From a virus, in the IMG/VR virus record IMGVR_UViG_3300033571_011084, positions 1 to 44,446 of that record: a stretch of DNA of 44,446 nt. One strand, given 5' to 3'. The translations under genes were made by a program, and so were the position numbers. The notes below the pieces were generated by a model, which saw only the letters and a list, made by a program, of their open reading frames with translations, searched no databases and was not told the origin of the DNA. Shown in pieces: positions 27,358 through 36,530 of the stretch (position 1 is the stretch's first letter; every line of letters starts with the position of its first letter).

Positions 27358-29475
27358 ATGCCATATAATGTCAATTTTACTGATAGTGCAAAATTACCCA
27401 TTACCGTTAATGATAGCACTAACAATACGGAAACAAGTTTAACATTTCCAGGTAGAAACACCACAGGATACGGTCAAAACGTCGCTGAAAATTTTCTACA
27501 TCTCCTAGAAAATTTTGCCAATGCAAATAAACCAGAGAATCCAGTAGAAGGACAATTATATTTCAATACAAATAATAAAAGTTTAGAAATATACGATGGC
27601 ACTAATTGGAAAGCAGCCAGTAACATTCGAGTTGATAATAATGAACCTAGCCTCTCTTCGGCAGAAACTGGCGAATTGTGGGTAGATACAAATAATCAAC
27701 AACTTTATATTTTCAGTGGAGAACGTTGGATTTTAGTCGGACCTAACTTTTCAACAGGATTGAGAAGCGGTCCTCTAGTTGAACAGATTGTGGATAGTAC
27801 TAACCAAAATAAAGTCATTGTAACTTTTTATGTCGAGGACGAGCCTGTAATAATTGTTTCTAAGGATAGCTTCACTCCTAAGATTGCTATTACTGGTTTT
27901 ACAACAATTAAGTCTGGTGTAAATATTTCTTCCGTTAGTGATCTTGGATCGGGGGGATTTTCTCCTAAATTTTACGGTGCAGCATTAAACTCAGATTCTC
28001 TAAATGTGTTAGGATCAGAAATTCCTGCTACTAGGTTTTTAAGATCAGATGTTTTAAACACTACAGAACAAGGCTTTAATATTAAAAACAATCAAGGTCT
28101 AACACTAGGTGTTGACGGGACCTTTAGTTTAAGTGTTTCATCAGGTGCAGGAAAAATTTATAATTCTACAGCCGGCAGTAGTATTGATATACAAACCAAT
28201 CAAGATAATAGACCAGTAACTGTATTGAGAGTGATTGATAATAAAATTGCTATCAATAAAAATGTTCCGGACGAAGCACTAGATATCAGCGGAAATCTTA
28301 AAGTAGACGGATCCATAATTTTAACTTCTACAAATGAAAGTACTAATTTCAGTAACGGAACATTAAGAACCGCAGGAGGTATAGCAGTATCGAAAAATAT
28401 CTTAGTCGGAACAACGCTCAATGTTACGGGCATTACTACTACCAGTAATGTAAGACCATCTGTTACTGATACATATAATTTAGGACAAAGTTCCGATCTA
28501 AGATACAACGCCGTTTATACTAAAAATTTATATGCCCAGAACCTGTTTGGAATATTAACTGGAAATATTACCGGTAATGCTACAACAGCTACAAATTTAA
28601 AATTTCCAACTTTGTTTAAAACTACTGGAGCAGTAACTTCTACAGTAGAAACATTTACCGGTACTGAAGGATCTATAACTCTTGAAACAATATTAACCAG
28701 CGAAATAATTAGCGGTCAAACAAGGGCACCCGATGAAAGATATCCTTTAGACAAGAACGATGATTTATTAATTTTTAGATCTGCTCCTTCGACAACTGGA
28801 GGATCGACAGGTTTATTTAAAATTAGTAAGGAAGAATTTTTACAAGATGCAATTATACCTATTGGCGGTATTATTCCTTTTGCAGGAGAAGTCGTTCCTG
28901 CCGGCTATCTGTTATGCGATGGTAGAGAAGTTGAGATATCGAGATATCGAACTTTGTATAACATAATTGGAAATGCATACGGTGCTCCGTCGATAGGTTT
29001 TGAAACTTTTAAGCTTCCGGATCTTAGAGGTCGATTCGTTCTTGGTAGAGACGACATGGACAATAAGGATGACGGTGTTATTAGTGGATTAGTGCAGGCA
29101 GCACCTCCTGCTACTGGGCAAGTTGCAGGAAAGGTATCGGGACCGGCAGGAAGAGTGGAAGGTATTGAGGCACAAACTGTGGGAGGCACAGGAGGATCTT
29201 CAGACCAGATTCTAACAGTGGCCAATCTACCCGACCATGAACATGATATGGTTGGTTCTGCTGGTGAACAATATTATTCAACAAGAGCAGATAGTGCTGT
29301 TCCTACAGATATCGGATCTTTTTCTGGAAGAGGAGGCACAACACCTTCTCAAACACAGTATCTTCCTACAAGTGGAGGTATTAAAACTAGTGAAACTTTG
29401 TCAACAGCTTTTTCTACATTGAATCCGTTTTTGACATTAAATTTTATTATTAGATCAGGACCAACAGAATTCTAA
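27358..29475 (+). CDS. Tail fibre protein with C-terminal phage tail collar domain
   Basis: A 705-residue fibre. The N-terminal module (about 1-190) is shared with the next three fibres: GYGQNVAENFLHLLENFAN, then GQLYFNTNNKSLEIYDGTNW and GELWVDTNNQQLYIFSGERW. A shaft region has LTGNITGNATTATNL and similar Gly/Asn/Thr repeats. The end holds a tail collar domain (about 500-570): IGGIIPFAGEVVPAGYLLCD followed by FKLPDLRGRFVLGRDD, then a His-containing tip (LPDHEHDM). Tail collar domains occur in T4 gp12 and other receptor-contacting fibres, so this is a good candidate for a short-tail-fibre-like adhesin. The gene starts two bases after the preceding stop, with GAGG as ribosome binding site. Confidence 0.82.
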   Translation: MPYNVNFTDSAKLPITVNDSTNNTETSLTFPGRNTTGYGQNVAENFLHLLENFANANKPENPVEGQLYFNTNNKSLEIYDGTNWKAASNIRVDNNEPSLSSAETGELWVDTNNQQLYIFSGERWILVGPNFSTGLRSGPLVEQIVDSTNQNKVIVTFYVEDEPVIIVSKDSFTPKIAITGFTTIKSGVNISSVSDLGSGGFSPKFYGAALNSDSLNVLGSEIPATRFLRSDVLNTTEQGFNIKNNQGLTLGVDGTFSLSVSSGAGKIYNSTAGSSIDIQTNQDNRPVTVLRVIDNKIAINKNVPDEALDISGNLKVDGSIILTSTNESTNFSNGTLRTAGGIAVSKNILVGTTLNVTGITTTSNVRPSVTDTYNLGQSSDLRYNAVYTKNLYAQNLFGILTGNITGNATTATNLKFPTLFKTTGAVTSTVETFTGTEGSITLETILTSEIISGQTRAPDERYPLDKNDDLLIFRSAPSTTGGSTGLFKISKEEFLQDAIIPIGGIIPFAGEVVPAGYLLCDGREVEISRYRTLYNIIGNAYGAPSIGFETFKLPDLRGRFVLGRDDMDNKDDGVISGLVQAAPPATGQVAGKVSGPAGRVEGIEAQTVGGTGGSSDQILTVANLPDHEHDMVGSAGEQYYSTRADSAVPTDIGSFSGRGGTTPSQTQYLPTSGGIKTSETLSTAFSTLNPFLTLNFIIRSGPTEF

Positions 29476-29485
29476 GGTAAAGAAA

Positions 29486-31504
29486 ATGGCGTATACAATT
29501 AATAAAACTGACGGAACAATTTTAACTACTCTAGCTGACGGTCAGTTAGATAATGTAACTACCGATCTTACTCTTATAGGAAAAAATTATAGCGGGTTTG
29601 GAGATGCCTTAAATGAAAATTTTGTAAAATTATTAGAAAATTTTGCAGGTTCAGCTGTTCCGACAAATCCTATTAGAGGACAAATTTGGTTTGATACATC
29701 AGAATTTAAATTAAAAGTTTATAACGGATCTTCTTTTCAGCCAGTTTCTAGTGCTACTATATCCGATTCTCTCCCTACTGATATTGCTATAGGCGATTTA
29801 TTTTTTAATAGCACCGATAAGCAATTATATTTTTATGACGGCGTTAATCCTATATTGTTAGGTCCTGATTATTCCCAGAGTCAAGGATTAAGCGGATTAA
29901 AAGTTGTTAACGTATTAGATGATAGAAATCAAACTAGAATCGTTACACTTTTATATGTAAATGCTGTATTACTTGGCATCTTTTCAAAAGATACATTTAC
30001 ACCAAAAACAGAAATATCGGGATTTGGTAGAATTGAAATAATACCGGGATTTAATCAAGCAACCGCTGCCGGAATCAAATTTGCAGTCACCGCAACAAAT
30101 TCAGATAGATTAGGAAACCAACCAGCATCTTCATATGTTAGAAGTGATACAAGCGGATCCATCGAAGGCAACCTCAGTGTAAGAGATAATTTGCTAGTAG
30201 GAAGTGACGATCAGTTTCAACTAGTTGTAGATAATTCAAATGTACAAATGGCGAACATCGCCAATAATAAAAGTTTTAAAATAACTGTTAAGAAGGATCT
30301 AGAAGCTGAAGATGCTATAACTATTGATCCTATCACAAGAACTATCGGAATATATGATAACAATGCTTATATCAGTAGTCAAGTTAATATCGGCGGATCA
30401 TTATCCATAGCAGGAAACATTACTATTAATGGTACCCTTACAGTAAATGACGGAGATGTCACTATTGTAAAGACTACTGAATTAAATGTTGAAGATAAAT
30501 TAATTGTTTTGGCACAGACCGGTGACAGTAGTCTTAATAGGGACGAATATGCCGACGAGGGTGGTATAGTATTAAAAGGCGCTTATTTTGATGAAGAGGT
30601 TTCGAGTCCGACATATAATACTTGGGTATTAAAAGATCACATATTCCAATGGAGCAATTCGAACAAAGGTTCCTCAGGGACTAGAATGGCTCTAGCAGAC
30701 GATGCCTGGAATAGTTCCGAACATATAAATTTAGAAGCAGGAAAAGCATTTAAGATAAATGGAACTACTGTAATAGATGGTAGTAGTCTAGGACCAGGAA
30801 TTACCAGTATACCGGGGGTAACCAGTTTCGGACCTCAGATATTTGTTCAAATCGGTCCATCTGCAGGATCTCCGGTATTGAGATTAGAGCAAAATAGATT
30901 ATCTGCAGTCGCTACAAATTCTGATATACAAATTACTCCTAATGGTACAGGAAATATACAATTAAGACAGGTCACAGGATCTACTTATGGAACACAAACA
31001 AATGTAGGATTTCCTTTATTAAGGGGCGTTGCAACAACATCACAATCGGCACCTAGTCAAACTGGGGAATCACCATCTCTTATATCCGCTACAGAAAATA
31101 CAGAAGCCACCAACAAACAATATGTATTAAATTTTGTTAGAACTAGGTCATTGGTATTCAGTATGGATATTTCAGACGGCTTAACCAATGTCGGAATTGA
31201 AGGAATATTATCTACATTGGCTCCGATCACAGAATATGAAGTAGGGACTGTAGCACGAGTGTTATGTACATCATTAACAAACGCTAATTCTACAGCAGAT
31301 GTTGAATCAGCTAAATCTACATCGTTTACAAATTTCTTAACACCGCCTAGCGGATCACCGGGCACTTCGCCGGGAATATCGTCTGTTTCTTTCTCATCAG
31401 TTACTGTTCCTGCCCAGACTATCCAGGTTTCGCCTAGAACAGTTAAAACTTTTCAAATACAAATTGGTGTTGGTTGGAAATATATCAGTGAAACATTCGT
31501 ATAA
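29486..31504 (+). CDS. Tail fibre paralogue 2
   Basis: A 672-residue protein. Its first ~190 residues repeat the fibre N-terminal module: LIGKNYSGFGDALNENFVKL, IRGQIWFDTSEFKLKVYNG, GDLFFNSTDKQLYFYDG and SKDTFTPKTEISGFGRIE. The middle has the shaft-type run GGSLSIAGNITINGTLTVND and then VEDKLIVLAQTGDSS with EGGIVLKGAYF, a pattern common in fibres of marine T4-like phages. The C-terminus (TVKTFQIQIGVGWKYIS) is different from the other three paralogues, suggesting a different receptor tip or attachment role. AAGGTAAAG precedes the ATG. No catalytic motif is seen. Confidence 0.75.
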   Translation: MAYTINKTDGTILTTLADGQLDNVTTDLTLIGKNYSGFGDALNENFVKLLENFAGSAVPTNPIRGQIWFDTSEFKLKVYNGSSFQPVSSATISDSLPTDIAIGDLFFNSTDKQLYFYDGVNPILLGPDYSQSQGLSGLKVVNVLDDRNQTRIVTLLYVNAVLLGIFSKDTFTPKTEISGFGRIEIIPGFNQATAAGIKFAVTATNSDRLGNQPASSYVRSDTSGSIEGNLSVRDNLLVGSDDQFQLVVDNSNVQMANIANNKSFKITVKKDLEAEDAITIDPITRTIGIYDNNAYISSQVNIGGSLSIAGNITINGTLTVNDGDVTIVKTTELNVEDKLIVLAQTGDSSLNRDEYADEGGIVLKGAYFDEEVSSPTYNTWVLKDHIFQWSNSNKGSSGTRMALADDAWNSSEHINLEAGKAFKINGTTVIDGSSLGPGITSIPGVTSFGPQIFVQIGPSAGSPVLRLEQNRLSAVATNSDIQITPNGTGNIQLRQVTGSTYGTQTNVGFPLLRGVATTSQSAPSQTGESPSLISATENTEATNKQYVLNFVRTRSLVFSMDISDGLTNVGIEGILSTLAPITEYEVGTVARVLCTSLTNANSTADVESAKSTSFTNFLTPPSGSPGTSPGISSVSFSSVTVPAQTIQVSPRTVKTFQIQIGVGWKYISETFV

Positions 31505-31515
31505 TGGAGCGTTAG

Positions 31516-33648
31516 ATGGCTTATGTAATTAATAAATTCAACGGTGAAAGATTAACTGTTTTAGAAGACGGAACATTAGACAATTCTACAAGTTTAGGAC
31601 TTGTAGGAAGAAACTACACCGGTTACGGAGAAATACAAAATGAAAATTTTGTGTTCATTTTAGAAAATTTTGCTAACTCAACAGCACCTTCAAAACCTAT
31701 AACTGGACAGACTTGGTATAATACATCGACTAAAACATTGAATGTTTATAGTGGAACAGGATGGTCGCCCGCCGGCGGAGCTTCGGTCTCCGATACAGCA
31801 CCAAATTCAGCTGTAGACGCTGCCTCTACTAATCCTATTCCTGGGGCATTATGGTTTAAAAACAATACTAATCAGTTATATGTTTCAGATGGAGAGACAT
31901 GGAATCTTGTCGGACCAGATGCTATTGAGAATTTTGGAATAACAAAACTAGTAAGTAGATCTATCTCAGATGTTAATGGAGTACAACATCCTGCTGCACT
32001 TTTTTATAGCAATAATGAACCGATAGCTATCTATACAAGCGATTCGTTTACAATCAATACTTCGGAAAATTTGACTGGGTATACAGCTCTTGTAAGAGGT
32101 ATAAATCTAAAATCTGGAACAAATTTAAATGGAAATGTATTAGGTAATTCTACCAGCGCCACTAGATTAGAAAACTATGTGAACATTAATGGAATTCCTT
32201 TTGATGGTACTCAGAATATAAACATAAAATCTTCTACAGCTAATACCCTGTCAAGGGGAACATATCTTATAGGAAGTAATTTTGATGGTAGTTCTGCTAC
32301 TACTTGGTCAGTAGATGCATCATCGTCTAATATAATAGGAAAAGTAGTTGCTAGAGACACTTCTGGAAATTTTAGTGCAGGTACAGTCACAGCTGATCTT
32401 ATAGGAGATGTAACTGGAAATGTTACAGCTATTTCGGGAACCAGCAGATTCGATGTAATAGAAGCAAATACTTTTGTTGGAAATACTCTAACAGGAAATG
32501 CCAGAACTGCTTCGAGATTAGCTACACCGGTCACAATTAACGGAGTTTCTTTTGACGGCAGTGCAAATATTACGGTGTCTGCATCTGCCAATACTTTAAC
32601 AGGAAACACTATTCCGTCAAATGTATTTCAGTCTAGTTTAACCTCTGTAGGAACACTAGCTGACCTTAATGTAGGCGAATTTGGTATAAAAATTGGTAGT
32701 GGACAGCAATTAAAATTATATTTAGACAGTAATAATCCGACTATAGAGTCTACAGTTACAAGTGGCGGATTGAGTTTAGAAATTAATGATTCTCCAAAAA
32801 GTCAAAATAATCCTGCTGTCTCTTTTATCAGTTCTGCTCAGGCAGTTATATTAGGCGGCGATGATAATCCTGCATTCACTAAAACCAAAAGTGGTAATAT
32901 AAATTTAGGGTTACCTGATTTTAGATGGAATACTGTATATGCTACTGAATACCAAGGAAGCATATCAAGAGTCGGATCGTTGTATCCCACAGTGGGCGGA
33001 ACAACAATTACCGCTAATGCAGATTTTATTATAACAGGAAATCTTACTATACAAGGTACAACTTTATCAGTTAATTCAACTGTTGTAAATGTAGCAGATA
33101 AAACATTAACACTGGCATCCGGATCTCCAAGTTCTGCAGCAGCTGATCAATCGGGATTATTAATAGACGGATCCTTCGCTGAATTTTATTATAGAGCAAC
33201 AGGCGATAAATGGGTTTCAAATAAAGATATCGATGTAGGTGCCAATAAATTCCGAGGTAGAGCAACTTCGGCAGAATATGCCGACTTAGCTGAAAATTAT
33301 CTATCGGATAAAGCTTATGAGCCAGGAACAGTATTAGAATTTGGTGGCGAATTTGAAGTGACTTTAGCAGAGGACGAAACTAGAAGAGTTGCTGGTATTG
33401 TATCAACTAATCCTGGATATTTAATGAATTCTGAATGTAAAGGAAAATATGTTGTACCTATGGCGTTAGAAGGCCGTGTTCCTTGCAAAGTTAGAGGAAA
33501 AATACGTAAAGGTGATCTGCTTACTAGTGGAGGAAACGGGTATGCAAGACCATCAATAGATCCAAAAATTGGAACTATTGTAGGAAAAGCTCTTGAAGAT
33601 TTTGACGGCACAGAGGGAGTTATAGAAGTTGTTGTTTGTAAATTATAA
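31516..33648 (+). CDS. Tail fibre paralogue 3 with YADLAE-type C-terminal domain
   Basis: A 710-residue protein starting with the shared module (LVGRNYTGYGEIQNENFVFI, ITGQTWYNTSTKTLNVYSG). The shaft contains GDVTGNVTAIS, GNTLTGNARTASRLATPVTI and IITGNLTIQGTTLSVNSTV. The last ~125 residues (586-710) begin AEYADLAENYLSDKAYEPGT and continue through RRVAGIVSTNPGYLMN to GRVPCKVRGKIRKGDLL. This compact beta domain is shared with the next fibre (582 residues). It loosely resembles C-terminal chaperone or autoprocessing domains of other fibres, but I do not see evidence for proteolysis. GGAGCG is the likely ribosome binding site. Confidence 0.75.
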   Translation: MAYVINKFNGERLTVLEDGTLDNSTSLGLVGRNYTGYGEIQNENFVFILENFANSTAPSKPITGQTWYNTSTKTLNVYSGTGWSPAGGASVSDTAPNSAVDAASTNPIPGALWFKNNTNQLYVSDGETWNLVGPDAIENFGITKLVSRSISDVNGVQHPAALFYSNNEPIAIYTSDSFTINTSENLTGYTALVRGINLKSGTNLNGNVLGNSTSATRLENYVNINGIPFDGTQNINIKSSTANTLSRGTYLIGSNFDGSSATTWSVDASSSNIIGKVVARDTSGNFSAGTVTADLIGDVTGNVTAISGTSRFDVIEANTFVGNTLTGNARTASRLATPVTINGVSFDGSANITVSASANTLTGNTIPSNVFQSSLTSVGTLADLNVGEFGIKIGSGQQLKLYLDSNNPTIESTVTSGGLSLEINDSPKSQNNPAVSFISSAQAVILGGDDNPAFTKTKSGNINLGLPDFRWNTVYATEYQGSISRVGSLYPTVGGTTITANADFIITGNLTIQGTTLSVNSTVVNVADKTLTLASGSPSSAAADQSGLLIDGSFAEFYYRATGDKWVSNKDIDVGANKFRGRATSAEYADLAENYLSDKAYEPGTVLEFGGEFEVTLAEDETRRVAGIVSTNPGYLMNSECKGKYVVPMALEGRVPCKVRGKIRKGDLLTSGGNGYARPSIDPKIGTIVGKALEDFDGTEGVIEVVVCKL

Positions 33649-33662
33649 GAATAATTTAACAC

Positions 33663-33669
33663 ATAAATA
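33663..33669 (+). promoter_or_regulatory. T4-like late promoter (ATAAATA) before fibre paralogue 4
   Basis: ATAAATA in the 41-base gap after fibre paralogue 3 ends 21 bases before the ATG at 33690. The predicted leader contains CGGAG (33678-33682), the same ribosome binding site as behind the promoter at 2112. It gives the downstream fibre its own late transcript in addition to readthrough. Confidence 0.6.
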
Positions 33670-33689
33670 CTGAATATCGGAGTTTATAG

Positions 33690-35438
33690 ATGGCATATCA
33701 AGTTGATAAATTTAACGGCACTTTTTTGGTATCAGTCGATGATGGTACTATTGATACTACCACAGATCTAAGATTTGTAGGTAAAAATTATGCCGGATAC
33801 GGAGAGGTTCAAAATGAAAACTTCCTTCATTTGCTAGAAAATTTTGCTAATACTACAGCCCCGCCAAAAAGAATTACTGGTCAAATATGGTTCGATACAG
33901 GAAGTAAAAAGCTTAAATTTTTTGACGGTACTAGATTTAGAACTTCCAGCGGAGCAGAAATAGGAAGTACACCACCTACAGGTTTACAAACAGGAGATTT
34001 ATGGTTCGATACCAGTGCTGAGCAACTTTATACGTGGAATGGTACGGAATATATATTAATTGGCCCTGAAGCTAGTCCTACTACAGGTGAATCGGCAGCA
34101 GTTCAGGACACTGTAAAAGATGATGTTAATAACAATCATTCTATTTTAAAATTAGTTTCTGAAGGCGAAGTTGTTGCTATTTTAAGTGCTGATGCTTTTA
34201 GGCTGAATACATCTAATCCGATTACGGGTTTTCAAGATATAAAGAAAGGTATCAATCTAGTTAATACTAATGGTACTACAGGAGTTACCAGCACAGATCA
34301 TTATTTTTGGGGTACTGCTTCTAATGCTGCAAAATTAGGAGGTTTTTCCGCCTCGGATTTTGTAAGAGCTGGTGCTGCTACGTTTTCAACAGGTTTATCT
34401 GTAGCTGATTCGGGAATAACCATTGGCGATCAAAATGATTTAAGAATTTGGGTTGAAGACGGTAACAATGTTTTATTAGAAAATCAGCTCGGAGATAATA
34501 TAACATTTAGAATCAAGACTTCTGTAGATCTTGATGTTTTAAGAATAGGAGCCACAGGAGTATTTCCTGCAGCAGACGGAACGTTTAATTTAGGAACAAC
34601 AGGATCATCGTGGTTACAGGTCACAGCCTCTACATTTAATGGTGCATTAGTAGGAAACGTTACTGGAAATACAACAGGTATACACAAAGGAAATGTGTTA
34701 GCCAGTGATAATTCGGTAGCGTACAACGCAACAACAAAGGTTTATACTGGTAGTTTTTCTGGAAATTTAACCGGAAACGTTACAGGTAGTGTTACAGGAA
34801 CTGCAACATCTGCATCTACACTAGGAGGCATCAGCGCATCTGAGTCGGTGGTTGTTAGTACTATCCCAATTAGAAACTCTTCGGGAAATATTTTAGCTAA
34901 TCAGTTTGTTGGAACTACAGATAAGGCAGATCGATTAAGAATTAATGATGCTGCATCGGATACTGATCCAAACTACCGTTCAGCAAAGACTACCGCTACA
35001 GCCAATACTATCGCAGCTAGAGATGCGTCTGGAGATATATATGCTGTTAAGTTTAGAGGAACGGCAACAGCAGCAGAGTACGGAGATCTAGCAGAAAAAT
35101 ATCTTCCAGATCAGGATTATGAAGTAGGAACAGTTGTATCTGTGGGCGGCGAAAAAGAAATTACAGCATCTAAATTTGGAGATAGAGCTATCGGTGTTAT
35201 CTCGGAAAAACCAGCATACCTTATGAATGATGGATTAGTTGGCGGTGTTGCAGTGGCATTAAAAGGAAGGGTTCCTGTTAAAGTAGTAGGATCAATTAAA
35301 AAGGGAGATAGGCTGATAGCAGTCAACAATGGCGCGGCTCAAAAAGCTGCTTATCATTCTTATCCTGATGTTTTTGCCATAGCCCTAGAAACTAGCGATG
35401 AAGTACAACAAAGAATCATTGAATGTATTGTAATATAA
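33690..35438 (+). CDS. Tail fibre paralogue 4 with YGDLAE-type C-terminal domain
   Basis: A 582-residue protein with the shared N-terminal module (FVGKNYAGYGEVQNENFLHL, ITGQIWFDTGSKKLKFFDG, GDLWFDTSAEQLYTWNG). The shaft includes GALVGNVTGNTTGIHKGN and SGNLTGNVTGSVTGTATSAS. The C-terminal domain (462-582) starts AEYGDLAEKYLPDQDYEVGT and passes through RAIGVISEKPAYLMN and GRVPVKVVGSIKKGDRL, matching the end of the previous fibre. Both probably use this end for trimer folding or as a tip. It has its own late promoter, so its dosage may be set separately. Confidence 0.75.
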   Translation: MAYQVDKFNGTFLVSVDDGTIDTTTDLRFVGKNYAGYGEVQNENFLHLLENFANTTAPPKRITGQIWFDTGSKKLKFFDGTRFRTSSGAEIGSTPPTGLQTGDLWFDTSAEQLYTWNGTEYILIGPEASPTTGESAAVQDTVKDDVNNNHSILKLVSEGEVVAILSADAFRLNTSNPITGFQDIKKGINLVNTNGTTGVTSTDHYFWGTASNAAKLGGFSASDFVRAGAATFSTGLSVADSGITIGDQNDLRIWVEDGNNVLLENQLGDNITFRIKTSVDLDVLRIGATGVFPAADGTFNLGTTGSSWLQVTASTFNGALVGNVTGNTTGIHKGNVLASDNSVAYNATTKVYTGSFSGNLTGNVTGSVTGTATSASTLGGISASESVVVSTIPIRNSSGNILANQFVGTTDKADRLRINDAASDTDPNYRSAKTTATANTIAARDASGDIYAVKFRGTATAAEYGDLAEKYLPDQDYEVGTVVSVGGEKEITASKFGDRAIGVISEKPAYLMNDGLVGGVAVALKGRVPVKVVGSIKKGDRLIAVNNGAAQKAAYHSYPDVFAIALETSDEVQQRIIECIVI

Positions 35439-35450
35439 GGAATAATAAAA

Positions 35451-36470
35451 ATGGCATCAGTCGGATCAAGAATATCAGCAGCAGATTATAACGCTATCAG
35501 AAATAAAATTATAGCTGTTATGGGAACAGGGACAACCAACCCTACTACCGGATTGACTGATTATACATTTGGCTACGGTCAACAGTTGATGAGTTCTGCA
35601 GTGGCAGCAGGTCAAACTATTACCAGGTCTCAATTTGAACTTTTAAAAAGCGATATCCTTAATGCTAGATTACATCAAGATGGAACTAGTCCTACTGTTA
35701 CTACAGTAAACAGTGGAGATGTTATTAGATATGGTGCCACCCATCCAGTTACGCAGTACGATTCCTTAACCAATACTGCCATTGCTAATAAATTTAATCT
35801 TGGAACTGGTTACTTTAGTACAGTATCAATTAAAGACAGCGGTGGCGTTGATCTTCCAATGCCTATTACCAGAACGACTAGTTGGAGTTCTGCTGTTTCT
35901 TGCACCGTTACCGTTACTTTTCCTAGTTCCAATGCCATGCGTTATTTCTTTAACAGTGGCGGTAGGATAAATTTTAATAGTACAAGAACTGGAGGTGCTT
36001 CAACTTCTCAAAACAGTATATGGTCTAGTACTTTAACATCTGCCGGGACGCAAGGCTTAGGCGCGATCAGTAGTGGCAACCAAGGAGTTAATTTTTATAA
36101 TCTTACAACTACTGATCAAATTTGGTATTCTATTACATCTTCAGCACCGTATGCTTCAAACACATGGAGATTACGTGCTAGATTAGCAAGTGGTGTTGTG
36201 GGTAGTTCTTCGTTTACTGCGACACAGATTATTTTCACAGCAACTTGGTCTGACGGATATACAGATCCGGATGTATCAGCTGGGTTACCCGCTCTTACTA
36301 ATCCTCCCGGTGATGTAGTTGACGGAACTTTAAATTTAACAGTTACTCAAACTTATGCCGGAAGTACTGCTGGAATTAATTTATTACCTATAGTGACTCC
36401 TCCCGCCGTTCAACCAGTTTGGACGATTACTTTGCCTACATATAGCAATACATCAATCACCGGTTCATAA
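35451..36470 (+). CDS. Virion structural or fibre-associated protein
   Basis: A 339-residue protein rich in Ser, Thr, Gly and Asn. It starts with a helical segment (ISAADYNAIRNKI, then ITRSQFELLKSDILNARLHQ) and continues as beta-type sequence with MRYFFNSGGRINFN (163-176), a motif I know from fibre-associated proteins of marine T4-like phages. No enzyme motif is present. It closes the fibre block: it follows fibre paralogue 4 after 12 bases with TAAGGAA as ribosome binding site, and a strong hairpin follows its stop. A structural role is inferred from composition and position. Confidence 0.6.
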   Translation: MASVGSRISAADYNAIRNKIIAVMGTGTTNPTTGLTDYTFGYGQQLMSSAVAAGQTITRSQFELLKSDILNARLHQDGTSPTVTTVNSGDVIRYGATHPVTQYDSLTNTAIANKFNLGTGYFSTVSIKDSGGVDLPMPITRTTSWSSAVSCTVTVTFPSSNAMRYFFNSGGRINFNSTRTGGASTSQNSIWSSTLTSAGTQGLGAISSGNQGVNFYNLTTTDQIWYSITSSAPYASNTWRLRARLASGVVGSSSFTATQIIFTATWSDGYTDPDVSAGLPALTNPPGDVVDGTLNLTVTQTYAGSTAGINLLPIVTPPAVQPVWTITLPTYSNTSITGS

Positions 36471-36480
36471 TTCTTTGACC

Positions 36481-36520
36481 TTAATTTAAGTGGCACTAAA
36501 TAATGTGCTACTTTAATTAA
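36481..36520 (+). terminator. Long hairpin between the fibre block and the modification cassette
   Basis: Positions 36482-36496 pair with 36505-36519, extended to 36481 and 36520. The inner nine pairs are AAGTGGCAC with GTGCTACTT (one G-U), then one T-T mismatch and six or seven more A-T pairs. The loop is TAAATAAT (36497-36504). The stem is far stronger than expected by chance in this A/T-rich DNA. No long T-run follows, so it may act as a leaky terminator, an mRNA 3'-end stabiliser or a processing site. It lies exactly in the only sizeable gap (36471-36530) in this half of the window. Confidence 0.6.
36496..36502 (+). promoter_or_regulatory. Late-promoter-like motif (CTAAATA) in the hairpin loop
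   Basis: CTAAATA, one base off ATAAATA, forms most of the hairpin loop. Transcription starting about six bases downstream (near 36508) would begin inside the 3' arm, so such transcripts would lack the hairpin. AAGGG (36519-36523) is the ribosome binding site of the next gene. The motif is weaker than the perfect copies. Confidence 0.35.
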
Positions 36521-36530
36521 AGGGATAAGA

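Noticed and set aside
28905-29225. 106-codon minus-strand open frame opposite the tail collar domain
   Set aside because: It is antisense to a well-recognised domain and its sequence resembles no protein.
32211-32609. 132-codon minus-strand open frame within fibre paralogue 3
   Set aside because: It lies antisense to repetitive Gly/Asn/Thr shaft codons, has no upstream signals, and the plus-strand protein is clearly real.
31516-35438. Autoproteolytic C-terminal domains on fibre paralogues 3 and 4
   Set aside because: The YxDLAE domains loosely recall fibre autoprocessing domains, but no catalytic Ser/Lys or cleavage site could be pointed to.
27358-36470. A diversity-generating retroelement acting on the fibre genes
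   Set aside because: No reverse transcriptase frame and no template/variable repeat pair were seen in the window.
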